NCBI RefSeq assembly: GCF_001293775.1 | Contig: NZ_LGLN01000029.1 | Location: forward strand, 60,605-124,604 | Direction: 5' to 3' | DNA from: Pseudomonas syringae pv. cilantro | GTDB lineage: Bacteria > Pseudomonadota > Gammaproteobacteria > Pseudomonadales > Pseudomonadaceae | Length of the DNA: 64,000 nucleotides | Shown here: positions 45,630-53,710 of the stretch, in pieces | Numbering within the stretch: position 1 is the first letter of the stretch | How the letters are laid out: every line of letters starts with the position of its first letter | The notes under the pieces: generated by a model | The model's input: only the letters and a program-made list of their open reading frames with translations | What the model was told of the DNA's origin: nothing | The model's database searches: none | Position numbers and translations under genes: made by a program

Positions 45630-45795
45630 CGGCATCTCGCTGGCTTTGAAGAATGAACGTCACCACGATCAGGATCAGCCACAGCATGTACGGCCGGTAC
45701 CAGGCGCCGGTCGCATCAATCCACCAGTCCATGATGGCCGGGGAGAACAGGTAGATACCTACTACCAGAAGCAAAACCAACCGGTATATGTACAT
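45619..45795 (-). CDS. cbrX: Small membrane protein upstream of cbrA (CbrX-like)
   Basis: A 58-aa protein, too short for usual gene calls: MYIYRLVLLLVVGIYLFSPA ... MLWLILIVVTFILQSQRD. It has two hydrophobic helices (about residues 5-20 and 36-52) around a Trp/Asp/Gly-rich loop. This matches the small partner proteins that precede SSS-family transporters. It ends inside the start of cbrA (overlap 11-17 nt), so the two are probably translationally coupled. A gene in this position has been called cbrX in P. putida; the name is applied here by position. Confidence 0.78.
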   Translation of the reverse strand: MYIYRLVLLLVVGIYLFSPAIMDWWIDATGAWYRPYMLWLILIVVTFILQSQRDADEL

Positions 45796-45893
45796 CTGGT
45801 CTCCCTGCGCTGGTAGATGAGGAGCGGCATGTTAACGGATGCCGGGCAACCTGCAAGTATCCTTGAACCGCAGTTTTCCGCGACCGCTCTGGA

Positions 45894-46781
45894 TCAGTCT
45901 ATCCGGGCTTCTTCAATCGTGCGCAGCCTGGGGATCAAGTCGGCGTTCCAGTGCCTGATGCCCCAGGCGAGCACTTCCTGCGCGGTGCCGTCGGCCATGT
46001 GCGCGTCAACCGGCTGGCCCAGCGCGCGCAGGGCACGCAGCAACAACGGAGTCGCCTGATCGGCCGGCAGCGGCGGGGAGCGATAGGATTTGCCGAGCTT
46101 GTGGCCGTCCGGCTGGGTGATCAACGGTACGTGCAGGTAGCGCGGCTGCGGGAGGCCGAGCAGCTCTTGCAGATACAAATGGCGGGGTGTCGAGTCCAGC
46201 AAGTCCGCACCGCGCACGATGTCGGTGATGCCTTGCCAGGCGTCATCGATGACCACCGCGAGCTGATACGCGTAAAGCCCGTCACGCCTGCGAATCACGA
46301 AATCGCCGCTCTCACGGCCCAGATGCATGCAAAAAGTGCCCTGCACCCGGTCTTCGAAGCGGTATTCCAGTTCCGGCACACGAATGCGGATCGCCGCGTT
46401 GTCGGGCTCATGTCCCGCATCGCGGCACAACCCCGGATAAATGCCCTGAAACGGCTCGAGCTGTTTGCGCGAGCACGTGCATGCGTAGGCCAGACCATGC
46501 TGGAACCAACGCTGGATGATTTCAGCGTACGCATCATGACGCTCGCTCTGCCGGACTATCGCGCCATCCCATTCGAAACCGTAACGCTCCAGCGTTTCGA
46601 GAATCGCGCTTTGCGCACCCGCCATTTCCCGAGGCGGATCGAGATCCTCCATGCGCAACAGCCACTGTCCGCCCACCGCACGGGCATCCAGACAGGACGC
46701 GAGTGCTGCGACCAGCGAGCCAAAATGCAGATAACCACTGGGAGTCGGCGCAAAGCGCCCGATATAAGCCGGTTTTTTCAT
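45894..46781 (-). CDS. gluQ: Glutamyl-Q tRNA(Asp) synthetase
   Basis: A 295-aa truncated glutamyl-tRNA synthetase paralogue that attaches glutamate to queuosine at position 34 of tRNA(Asp). HIGH-equivalent PSGYLHFGSL near residue 14, a zinc site (CTCSRKQ ... YPGLCRD), and the KLGKS motif near residue 230. It lacks the anticodon-binding domain, as expected. The gene lies downstream of dksA in the same direction, the conserved proteobacterial pair, though here 450 bp apart. Confidence 0.95.
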   Translation of the reverse strand: MKKPAYIGRFAPTPSGYLHFGSLVAALASCLDARAVGGQWLLRMEDLDPPREMAGAQSAILETLERYGFEWDGAIVRQSERHDAYAEIIQRWFQHGLAYACTCSRKQLEPFQGIYPGLCRDAGHEPDNAAIRIRVPELEYRFEDRVQGTFCMHLGRESGDFVIRRRDGLYAYQLAVVIDDAWQGITDIVRGADLLDSTPRHLYLQELLGLPQPRYLHVPLITQPDGHKLGKSYRSPPLPADQATPLLLRALRALGQPVDAHMADGTAQEVLAWGIRHWNADLIPRLRTIEEARID

Positions 46782-46894
46782 GGCTGGGATGGTACGGGCG
46801 GCGGGCTTGGGCGGGCAAGCGAAACGCGGCCGGTCGCCACGTTATGCTGCAACACAACGTCATGCCTTGTGCGCCGTCACTGCCCATAAAAGAA

Positions 46895-47110
46895 AGCGCT
46901 TTTCTACCCCGATGGCACTGACGACGAAGGAACCCGACGAAGGAGGGCCGGAAACGGAGCCAGGATTTTGGTTACTTTGATCCTTCAGAGTCACTCGCCG
47001 AGGGGCGAAAAGGTGCCTCAAGTCGAACCGAAATCTCACTGAATCGCAGAACTGTGTGACGCAGAGCGTCGCGAACCGCATGCTGACGCGGAGCGCCGGC
47101 ACGATAGTCA
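46895..47110. repeat. Dispersed intergenic repeat relics between dksA and gluQ
   Basis: The 450-bp spacer (46782-47231) contains no supportable gene. Part of it (about 46905-47000, with GGTTACTTTGATCCTTCAGAGTCA) looks like a dispersed Pseudomonas intergenic repeat. At 47054-47110 two units of TGACGCRGAGCGTC-type REP-like sequence end in GGCACGATAGTC; the same tail occurs at 17108-17120. The repeat assignment is from internal similarity and memory of pseudomonad intergenic sequence, not a database search. Confidence 0.45.
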
Positions 47111-47183
47111 AAGGCGCTTCCCGCCTTAAGGGCATCTTTGGCGTGTGTGTAACCCGGAGCAAGAGTCGCGATTCAGACCGCCA

Positions 47184-47212
47184 CAAAAAAAGACGCCGAA
47201 GCGTCTTTTTTC
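47184..47212 (-). terminator. Terminator of dksA
   Basis: AAAAAAGACGC-CGAA-GCGTCTTTTTT, a perfect stem with a run of T on the leftward strand, 20 bp after the dksA stop. The flanking A and T runs make it potentially bidirectional. Confidence 0.9.
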
Positions 47213-47231
47213 AGTTCAAGGCAAGCCCAAG

Positions 47232-47672
47232 TCATTTACCGACCTGTTTTTCCTTGATTTCTGCAAGGCTCTTGCAGTCGATGCACATGTCTGCGGTAGG
47301 GCGCGCTTCCAGACGGCGGAGGCCGATCTCTATACCGCAGGACTCGCACCAGCCATACTCTTCATCCTTGATCAACTGCAACGTCTTGTCGATTTTCTTG
47401 ATCAGCTTGCGCTCGCGATCACGGGCACGGAGTTCAAGGCTGAACTCTTCTTCCTGGCTGGCACGGTCGGCCGGATCAGGGAAGTTGGCAGCTTCGTCCT
47501 TCATGTGGCCTACCGTACGGTCGACCTCTTGCATCAAGTCCTGCTTCCATTTGTTCAGGATCTTGGTGAAATGCTCGCGCATAGGCTTGCCCATGTACTC
47601 TTCGCCCTTCGTTTCCACGTAGGGTTCGACGCCGCTGATGGGCTTGCTCTGTTTATTCTCTTGGGTGGGCAT
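47232..47672 (-). CDS. dksA: RNA polymerase-binding transcription factor DksA
   Basis: A 146-aa DksA. The coiled coil with two Asp at its tip (NFPDPADRASQEEEF) enters the polymerase secondary channel. The C-terminal zinc finger is CESC-X17-CIDC. It works with ppGpp to repress rRNA promoters and activate amino acid synthesis. The start at 47672 (MPTQENKQ) gives the family length. Its presence is relevant to the stringent-type stable RNA promoter at the right window edge. Confidence 0.97.
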   Translation of the reverse strand: MPTQENKQSKPISGVEPYVETKGEEYMGKPMREHFTKILNKWKQDLMQEVDRTVGHMKDEAANFPDPADRASQEEEFSLELRARDRERKLIKKIDKTLQLIKDEEYGWCESCGIEIGLRRLEARPTADMCIDCKSLAEIKEKQVGK

Positions 47673-48023
47673 GTATGGACCGCCTCTCACTCTTCTAATC
47701 CGTTGTGCAGGATTGTTCCATCACCGACACCGGTCGGCCCTGCAACTGCAAGCGGGCGAACTTACCAGATCAAATCGGAGTGCGCTACTCCCGGTTGTCG
47801 AGCATGATGGCGCATTGGCCCTACAAAAATGGCCATTGCTAAACAGCTCCTTGCTTAAATGAACTCTAGCTGCCTGGCACCGTCATAATTACCTTTTGTC
47901 CGATGCCTGCCGACCGGCATCTGCAGGCCTTTGAAAGCACGCTGGCCGAGCGGTCGGTTAGAATCATGCCTCGTTGTCATGACCAATATGTTTTTGCTCC
48001 CCGCTTCACTATAAGGAAGACCC
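47673..48023. other. dksA / aminotransferase divergent spacer
   Basis: This 351-bp spacer should hold both promoters. ATGCC-N8-GGCAT (47903-47920) is an imperfect palindrome. No gene, and no confident -35/-10 pair, was identified by eye. Confidence 0.4.
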
Positions 48024-49196
48024 ATGGCCCAGCCTTACAGCGCACGCAGTCGCGCCATTGAACCTTTTCACGTCATGGCGCTGCTGGCGCGGGCCAATGA
48101 ATTGCAGGCAGCGGGGCATGATGTCATCCACCTCGAAATCGGCGAGCCCGACTTCACCACCGCAGAGCCGATCATCAAGGCGGGGCAGGCAGCGCTGGCC
48201 GACGGCAAAACCCGCTATACCGCCGCGCGCGGGCTGCCGCAACTGCGCGAAGCGATTGCCGGGTTCTACGCCACGCGCTATCAGCTCGACATCGATCCGC
48301 AGCGGATTCTGGTCACGCCGGGTGGTTCGGGGGCGTTGTTGCTCGCCAGCAGCCTGCTGGTCGACCCAGGCAAACACTGGCTGCTGGCCGATCCGGGGTA
48401 TCCGTGCAATCGGCACTTTCTACGCCTGGTCGAAGGCGAAGCGCAACTGGTCCCGGTCGGGCCGCAGGAGCGTTATCAACTGACGCCCGAGCGGGTGGCG
48501 GCACACTGGAACCCGAACAGCGTCGGGGCTCTGGTCGCATCGCCAGCCAATCCGACCGGCACGCTGCTGAATCGCGATGAGCTGGCAGCCTTGTCCCTGG
48601 CGCTGAAAGCCCGCAACGGGCATCTTGTGGTGGACGAGATCTACCACGGCCTGACCTATGGCGTTGAGGCCAGCAGTGTTCTGGAGGTGGACGACGACGC
48701 TTTCGTCCTGAATAGTTTTTCAAAATATTTCGGCATGACCGGATGGCGGCTGGGCTGGCTGGTTGCGCCGCCCGAGGCAGTGGCGGATCTGGAAAAGCTC
48801 GCCCAGAATCTCTACATCAGCGCACCGAGCATGGCGCAATACGCCGCGTTGGCCTGTTTCGAGCCGCAGACGCTGGCAATCCTCGAGCAGCGTCGTGCCG
48901 AATTCGGTCGCCGTCGAGACTTTCTGCTGCCAGCCTTGCGGGAATTGGGTTTTGGCATTGCTGTCGAGCCGGAGGGTGCTTTTTATCTGTACGCCGACAT
49001 CTCGGCCTTTGGCGGCGACGCCTTCGCGTTTTGCCGGCACTTTCTGGAAACCGAACATGTAGCCATCACCCCCGGGCTGGATTTCGGTCGTCATCAAGCC
49101 GGGCATCACGTGCGCTTCGCCTACACGCAGAGCCTGCCGCGTCTGGAACAGGCAGTCGAACGTATCGCTCGCGGTCTGCGGAGCTGGAACTCCTGA
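48024..49196 (+). CDS. Pyridoxal phosphate-dependent aminotransferase (class I)
   Basis: A 390-aa aspartate aminotransferase-fold enzyme. Substrate-binding N-terminal segment ([11 protein letters not shown]), the cofactor-holding PANPTG and the Schiff-base lysine in [16 protein letters not shown]. Similar to uncharacterised aminotransferases found next to sfsA in gamma-proteobacteria. The amino donor and keto acid are unknown. The stop shares a base with the sfsA ATG (TGATG). Confidence 0.92.
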   Translation: MAQPYSARSRAIEPFHVMALLARANELQAAGHDVIHLEIGEPDFTTAEPIIKAGQAALADGKTRYTAARGLPQLREAIAGFYATRYQLDIDPQRILVTPGGSGALLLASSLLVDPGKHWLLADPGYPCNRHFLRLVEGEAQLVPVGPQERYQLTPERVAAHWNPNSVGALVASPANPTGTLLNRDELAALSLALKARNGHLVVDEIYHGLTYGVEASSVLEVDDDAFVLNSFSKYFGMTGWRLGWLVAPPEAVADLEKLAQNLYISAPSMAQYAALACFEPQTLAILEQRRAEFGRRRDFLLPALRELGFGIAVEPEGAFYLYADISAFGGDAFAFCRHFLETEHVAITPGLDFGRHQAGHHVRFAYTQSLPRLEQAVERIARGLRSWNS

Positions 49197-49918
49197 TGCG
49201 CTTTACTCCAGAGCTTGAGCAGGGCCGCCTGCTGACGCGCTACAAGCGCTTTCTGGCGGATATTGAAACCGACAGCGGCGAGTTGCTGACCCTTCATTGC
49301 CCCAACACCGGTTCGATGCTCAATTGCATGATGCCGGGCGGTCGAGTGTGGTTCAGTCGCTCGAATGACCCCAAGCGCAAGCTGCCGGGCACGTGGGAAA
49401 TCAGCGAAACGCCGCAGGGCCGCCTTGCCTGTATCAACACCGGGCGGGCGAATACGCTGGTGGAAGAGGCATTGCGCGCCGGGGTCATCAGTGAGCTCGA
49501 TGGCTTTACGGTGCTCAAGCGCGAGGTGGCCTACGGACAGGAAAAAAGCCGGGTGGATTTTCGTCTGGAGTACCCGGATGGCTATCTCTACCTGGAAGTG
49601 AAGAGCGTCACACTGGGGTTCGATGACTCCGCAGTGGCTGCGTTTCCCGATGCCGTCACCCAGCGCGGTGCGCGGCACCTGCGGGAACTGGCGACGCTGG
49701 CGCGTGAAGGCGTGCGCGCGGTGTTGTTGTATTGCGTCAATCTGACCGGCATCGACGCCGTGCGTCCGGCAAAGGAAATCGACCCGGCTTACGCGTCTGC
49801 GTTGCGCGAGGCGGTCGATGCCGGGGTGCAGGTTCTGGCGTATGGCGTGCAACTGACGCCGGAGCAGATCTTCATCGACCGACCTTTGCGGGTGCAATGG
49901 CTGGACGCAGCTGTCTGA
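49196..49918 (+). CDS. sfsA: Sugar fermentation stimulation protein homologue SfsA
   Basis: A 240-aa SfsA protein with an OB-like N-terminal and a nuclease-like C-terminal domain ([25 protein letters not shown], which has the D...E.K arrangement of restriction-type nucleases). Described originally as stimulating maltose use in E. coli and as DNA-binding; its real role is unclear. The start is chosen where it abuts the aminotransferase stop; the upstream frame runs through that gene and is rejected. Confidence 0.93.
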   Translation: MRFTPELEQGRLLTRYKRFLADIETDSGELLTLHCPNTGSMLNCMMPGGRVWFSRSNDPKRKLPGTWEISETPQGRLACINTGRANTLVEEALRAGVISELDGFTVLKREVAYGQEKSRVDFRLEYPDGYLYLEVKSVTLGFDDSAVAAFPDAVTQRGARHLRELATLAREGVRAVLLYCVNLTGIDAVRPAKEIDPAYASALREAVDAGVQVLAYGVQLTPEQIFIDRPLRVQWLDAAV

Positions 49919-49925
49919 TCGTGAT

Positions 49926-50288
49926 TCAGCCATGGCCTTCATCAGGCGGCAGTTCGACCCAGATGCCTTGGTCGTCTTCGCGGCAACTGATCGCGGTCAA
50001 GGACTGACCTTCGCACGGTCCCGCGACACATTCGCCGTTCTCGATCAGAAACAGTGCGCCATGTGTGGCGCACTGGATCAGGCTGGCGCTGCTGTCGAGG
50101 AATTGATCTGCCTGCCATTCCAGGCGAATGCCCCGATGCGGGCAGCGATTCCGGTAGACGAACACCTCTCCCTGACAGCGTACTGCCAGCAATGCGTGTT
50201 CACCGACTGCAAACCCTCGACTATGTGCCTCGGGCAGTTGACTGGAGGTGCAAAGGAATCTCAAGGGGCCTCCAAAGGCGACGTGCAA
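49926..50288 (-). CDS. Rieske [2Fe-2S] ferredoxin-like protein
   Basis: A 120-aa single-domain Rieske protein. Cluster ligands are in CPHRGIRL (C-X-H) and CATHGALF (C-X2-H). No signal peptide or oxygenase alpha domain, so it is likely a soluble electron carrier. The N-terminus may start a few residues later than ATG 50288 because the first residues (MHVAFGGP) are weak. Convergent with sfsA and divergent from deoC. Confidence 0.87.
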   Translation of the reverse strand: MHVAFGGPLRFLCTSSQLPEAHSRGFAVGEHALLAVRCQGEVFVYRNRCPHRGIRLEWQADQFLDSSASLIQCATHGALFLIENGECVAGPCEGQSLTAISCREDDQGIWVELPPDEGHG

Positions 50289-50486
50289 TGAACAGGAGCT
50301 GCATTGCGCACAGTCTGACAGCTTCCACAGGCCCTCGCATTGAAGTGCGCCACGGCGTCATCCCGGAACGCGTGAAGTAATACTTTTCCGATATCAACGT
50401 AGTCCATGTCTCAGAGCGCTTTGCCCGCGCCTGCTGGTCTCTCAGGCCGTATATCGTCCTGCCATGTCTTTCAAACCGGGAACATC

Positions 50487-51272
50487 ATGAAACCCATGAC
50501 TGCGGATGACGAGGCGCAGGCGCGCCAGGCCATCAGGTTACTGGAGCTTTTCGCCCTTAACACCGACGACACCGAGCAGCGCGTTGTCGGTATCTGCCAG
50601 CGTGCCTGGACGCCCGTCGGGCCTGTTGCGGCGGTCTGTGTTCAGCCGCGCTTCGTATGCCTGGCACGCACCACGCTTGACCGGATGCTGGCGCGCGATA
50701 TCAAGGTGGTCGCGGTCGTCAACTTTCCTCACGGCAGCAGCAATGTCGGCTCGGTGGCTTCTGAAGTGCGCGCTTCGCTGATCGCCGGCGCTGACGAAAT
50801 CGACGTGGTCTACCCGTTTCGAGCGCTGCTGGGCGGAGATCGGCAGACCGGTATCGACCTGATATCAGCGTGCAGTGCGTTATGTGGCGGGCAAGTGCCC
50901 CTTACGGTGACCCTGGAAACCGGTGATCTGCGAGACTCGCAGACCATTCACGCTGCGTGTTGCGATGCGATCGCTTCCGGGGTCAGCTTTATCAAGAGCA
51001 GTACCGGCAAGGCTGCTACCCACGTGACGCCGCAGGCCGCGCGGATCATGCTGGCGTCGATTGCCGATGTCGGCGGGCAGGTCGGTTTCAAAGTGGCCGG
51101 AGGCATTCGCACGTTTGATGAGGCGCGTTTTTACCTGGCGCTGGCTCGCGGACGGTTTGGCGCGCAGTGGGTCAATGCCGGACGCGTTCGCCTGGGCGGC
51201 TCAAGCCTGCTGGATGACCTGCTGGGGCGCCTGGGCCTGCAAGACGTGGCGGGCGAGGGTGAAGGGTTCTGA
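50487..51272 (+). CDS. deoC: Deoxyribose-phosphate aldolase
   Basis: A 261-aa class I aldolase that cleaves 2-deoxyribose 5-phosphate to acetaldehyde and glyceraldehyde 3-phosphate. The Schiff-base lysine is in VSFIKSSTGK and the second active Lys in VGFKVAGGIRT; VCVQPRF and the GADEIDVVYP strand also match. ATG 50487 (MKPMTADD) is preferred over the 27-residue extension from 50406, which lies in the spacer. The other deo genes are not adjacent. Confidence 0.92.
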   Translation: MKPMTADDEAQARQAIRLLELFALNTDDTEQRVVGICQRAWTPVGPVAAVCVQPRFVCLARTTLDRMLARDIKVVAVVNFPHGSSNVGSVASEVRASLIAGADEIDVVYPFRALLGGDRQTGIDLISACSALCGGQVPLTVTLETGDLRDSQTIHAACCDAIASGVSFIKSSTGKAATHVTPQAARIMLASIADVGGQVGFKVAGGIRTFDEARFYLALARGRFGAQWVNAGRVRLGGSSLLDDLLGRLGLQDVAGEGEGF

Positions 51273-51296
51273 GGTGTTGACCGGGTTTATCCGGGC

Positions 51297-51410
51297 AAAA
51301 AAAAAGACCCGGCAAAAAGCCGGGTCAAAAACCGTGATTAGCCTGATGAGGAGATAATCTGAAAGTCCGAACCAAGGTCTTTCAGTTACCGTCCAGTCTC
51401 GCGACTGGAT
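51297..51410 (-). ncRNA. prrF: PrrF iron-responsive small RNA
   Basis: Read leftward from about 51410: a 5' hairpin (CCAGTCGCGAGACTGG), a second hairpin (CTGAAAGACC...GGACTTTCAG), a single-stranded core CTCATCAGGCTAATCACGGT that pairs with sodB, sdh and other iron-protein mRNAs, and a terminator (GACCCGGC-TTTTT-GCCGGGTC with nine T). A Fur box overlaps the promoter. It represses iron-using proteins when iron is scarce. It is convergent with deoC, which lies 24 bp away. The pentapeptide gene follows upstream on the same strand. Confidence 0.92.
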
Positions 51411-51412
51411 GT

Positions 51413-51431
51413 GATAATCATAACGATTCTC
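51413..51431. promoter_or_regulatory. Fur box upstream of prrF
   Basis: GATAATCATAACGATTCTC matches the 19-bp Fur consensus GATAATGATAATCATTATC at 14 of 19 positions by eye and is directly upstream of the prrF start, so iron-loaded Fur would block transcription. Confidence 0.88.
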
Positions 51432-51601
51432 ATTTGTAAGTCAACCTGTCTTTTTGTGGCTTGCTGGCGATTCAGGGCGGGCGTCTCAAGGCCAGGAGTC
51501 GGCAGTGCCGCGCAGATTTCGGCGTCATGAGCGAAACGGCGACAGGCAATACTTAACCGGCCCCACATGCAGGGCGCAGGCGGGCCGAAGTATTCAGTGA
51601 T

Positions 51602-51946
51602 TCAACGAATGCGATAGCGCAGTCGCGTACCGAAGTTGACGGACATCAGGATCTCATCGGCGGAAAGCTCCGGCGGAAAGAACACACCTGAGATCTGTGC
51701 GTGCGCGATGCTCGCACCTTCCATTGGCGTGTTGCGCAGATCCAGCCCGCGCAGGTCGGCGGAGCGGAAGTAAGCGTCAGTGAAGTCGATGCCGGTGGTG
51801 TCCAGCAAGCGCAGGTCCAGACCGCGGAAATCGCCCCCGACCATGTCGATGGTGCCGGTTCGCGGTTTTTCCTGATTGAAACCTTCGACATTATCTTTGC
51901 GCAGCAGCATATAAAGTGGCGAGTCGATCTGTTTGGGCTGGCTCAT
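51602..51946 (-). CDS. Pentapeptide-repeat protein
   Basis: A 114-aa protein with pentapeptide-like repeats over residues about 38-92 (GDFRGLDLRLLDTTGIDFTD, FRSADLRGLDLRNTPMEGAS), which predicts a right-handed quadrilateral beta-helix of only a few turns. It is read toward prrF and is a frequent genomic neighbour of it. No function is known; it is too short to mimic DNA in the manner of Qnr or MfpA. Confidence 0.85.
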   Translation of the reverse strand: MSQPKQIDSPLYMLLRKDNVEGFNQEKPRTGTIDMVGGDFRGLDLRLLDTTGIDFTDAYFRSADLRGLDLRNTPMEGASIAHAQISGVFFPPELSADEILMSVNFGTRLRYRIR

Positions 51947-52041
51947 GGCGGCCTCATCGTTGCGTTGGAATTATGGCGCCAGTATATCGCCATCATTATG
52001 AGGCCGTGAAGCGTTAACCGCTCAACGGCCATGCGTGGGTT

Positions 52042-53580
52042 TTACAGGCCTGGCAGGCGCTGGCGCAGGTTGCCGATGAGACTGTCCATGTCACGGCTGA
52101 CGTTGGTCGCAACCTTCTTGCTGCGCAGAATTTCTTCTGCGCTCAGCGGCTCGCGATTGGCTTGCTGGGCCTCGATCACCTCCAGCGTGGCGTCGGACGG
52201 GTCGTTGTTCTGCGCCTGACGTTGTGCGAGCCAGCCAGCGATGACAGCCTGCGGCGCTTCGCAATCGATGATCAGGAACGGCACACCCGTGATTTCGGCT
52301 ATTTGTGCCGCCGCGTCGCGCTGTTCATGCTTGAGATAAGTCGCGTCGATCACAACCGAGAAGCCTGCACGCAGGGACTTTTCAGCCAGTTCATGCAAGC
52401 GCGCATACGTTGCGACACTGGCCTGTTCGCCGTACAGCGCTGCACCCTGGCCGGGAAACAGACGTTTGCGCTCGATATCGGAGCGCAGGCGCACAGCGCC
52501 CAGCGACTCGACCAGACGCATGGCCACGTGGCTTTTGCCTACTGCTGAAACACCGTGAGTGATGGCCAGGAACGGTGACGGGATGGCGCTGTAACTTTCG
52601 GCCAGATTGGCATAGTTGCGGTACTGGCGCAGGGTGGCCGCACGCTGTAACCCATCAGCGTCGGGGGCCTGGCTGAACAACGCTACCTTGGCACGAACCA
52701 TGGCGCGATAGGCTTTGTAGAAGTTCAGCAACTCAAGGCCTGCATAATCGCCGGTCACTTCCAGGTACTGACTGACCAGCCGACGTGAAAGCGATTTCAG
52801 GCCACGGTCCTCGAGGTCCATCGCCAGAAAGCCGATGTCGGCATAGACATCGGTCTTGCGGAACGGCTCGTTGAACTCGATGCAGTCAAACAGCACGACC
52901 TTGCCATCGATCAAGGTGGCGTTACCCAGATGGATATCGCCATGGCATTCACGGATGAAACCGTCGGCCTTGCGCTGCGTCAGCAAAGGCTTGAGTCGCG
53001 CAAAGCTCGATTCAGCCCAGGCCTGTAGGGCATCGAGTTGCGCCAGATCGGATTTTTCGCTGATCAGCGGGCGAATCTGCTCGAAATTCTGTACAACCGG
53101 CGACATGACGCTGTCAGGCGACCCCCATTCGCTCTCGCTGGTAACACGCGGCGAGTCAAGATGGAAACCGGCGATCTGCTGCGCCAGCGCGTCGATGTGG
53201 GCAGTGGTCAGCTCGCCATTGGCTTGCAGCGTGCTCAACAGACCGTCCTGTGAAAACTGGCGCATTTTGAGTGCGTATTCGATCACTTCACCGTCGCCTC
53301 CCAGTTGCGGCGCGTCGGCCGAGCCGGTGATCGGCAACACTTCAAGGTACAGATCGTCAGTGGTGCGCTGGTTCAGGCGCAGCTCTTCGTGACAGAAATG
53401 CTCGCGCAAGGCCAGTGTGGTGAAATCCAGAAAGCCGAAATTCATCGGTTTCTTGATTTTGTAAGCATAAGGGCCGGTCAGCAGAACCCACGAAATGTGC
53501 GTTTCGATGACCTGGAAATGCTCCACCGGATGAGGGAAAAGGGCAGGGTTCTGCAGGGCTGCGATCAAAGACTGGCTCAC
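52042..53580 (-). CDS. Phosphotransferase-like / P-loop bifunctional protein
   Basis: A 512-aa protein. Residues about 1-320 resemble aminoglycoside-phosphotransferase/kinase-fold proteins, with a Brenner motif ECHGDIHLGN and metal Asp in LFDCIEFN. Residues about 340-505 form a P-loop kinase-like domain (ITHGVSAVGKSHVAMRL, VIDATYLKHEQRD), as in predicted kinases of the YcjX/zeta-like AAA_33 class. Starts with GTG at 53580, preceded by AAGGA; the upstream frame to 53769 runs over the mrcB promoter. Substrate unknown. Confidence 0.85.
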   Translation of the reverse strand: MSQSLIAALQNPALFPHPVEHFQVIETHISWVLLTGPYAYKIKKPMNFGFLDFTTLALREHFCHEELRLNQRTTDDLYLEVLPITGSADAPQLGGDGEVIEYALKMRQFSQDGLLSTLQANGELTTAHIDALAQQIAGFHLDSPRVTSESEWGSPDSVMSPVVQNFEQIRPLISEKSDLAQLDALQAWAESSFARLKPLLTQRKADGFIRECHGDIHLGNATLIDGKVVLFDCIEFNEPFRKTDVYADIGFLAMDLEDRGLKSLSRRLVSQYLEVTGDYAGLELLNFYKAYRAMVRAKVALFSQAPDADGLQRAATLRQYRNYANLAESYSAIPSPFLAITHGVSAVGKSHVAMRLVESLGAVRLRSDIERKRLFPGQGAALYGEQASVATYARLHELAEKSLRAGFSVVIDATYLKHEQRDAAAQIAEITGVPFLIIDCEAPQAVIAGWLAQRQAQNNDPSDATLEVIEAQQANREPLSAEEILRSKKVATNVSRDMDSLIGNLRQRLPGL

Positions 53581-53710
53581 GGACGATCCTTCAGGAATGT
53601 ATTCGAAATATAAGTGTGCGATGCAGCCATTATGGCCGCTTGGCACGAGGCTGCAAACCGCTGGCTCAGGCGTCTGTCGATCCTTGGCAAAGTGCGTATA
53701 ATCCGCGCCC

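Noticed and set aside
46895..47000. Short protein-coding gene between dksA and gluQ
   Set aside because: Frames are short, overlap REP-like sequence and lack ribosome-binding sites; similar intergenic stretches are repetitive in pseudomonads.
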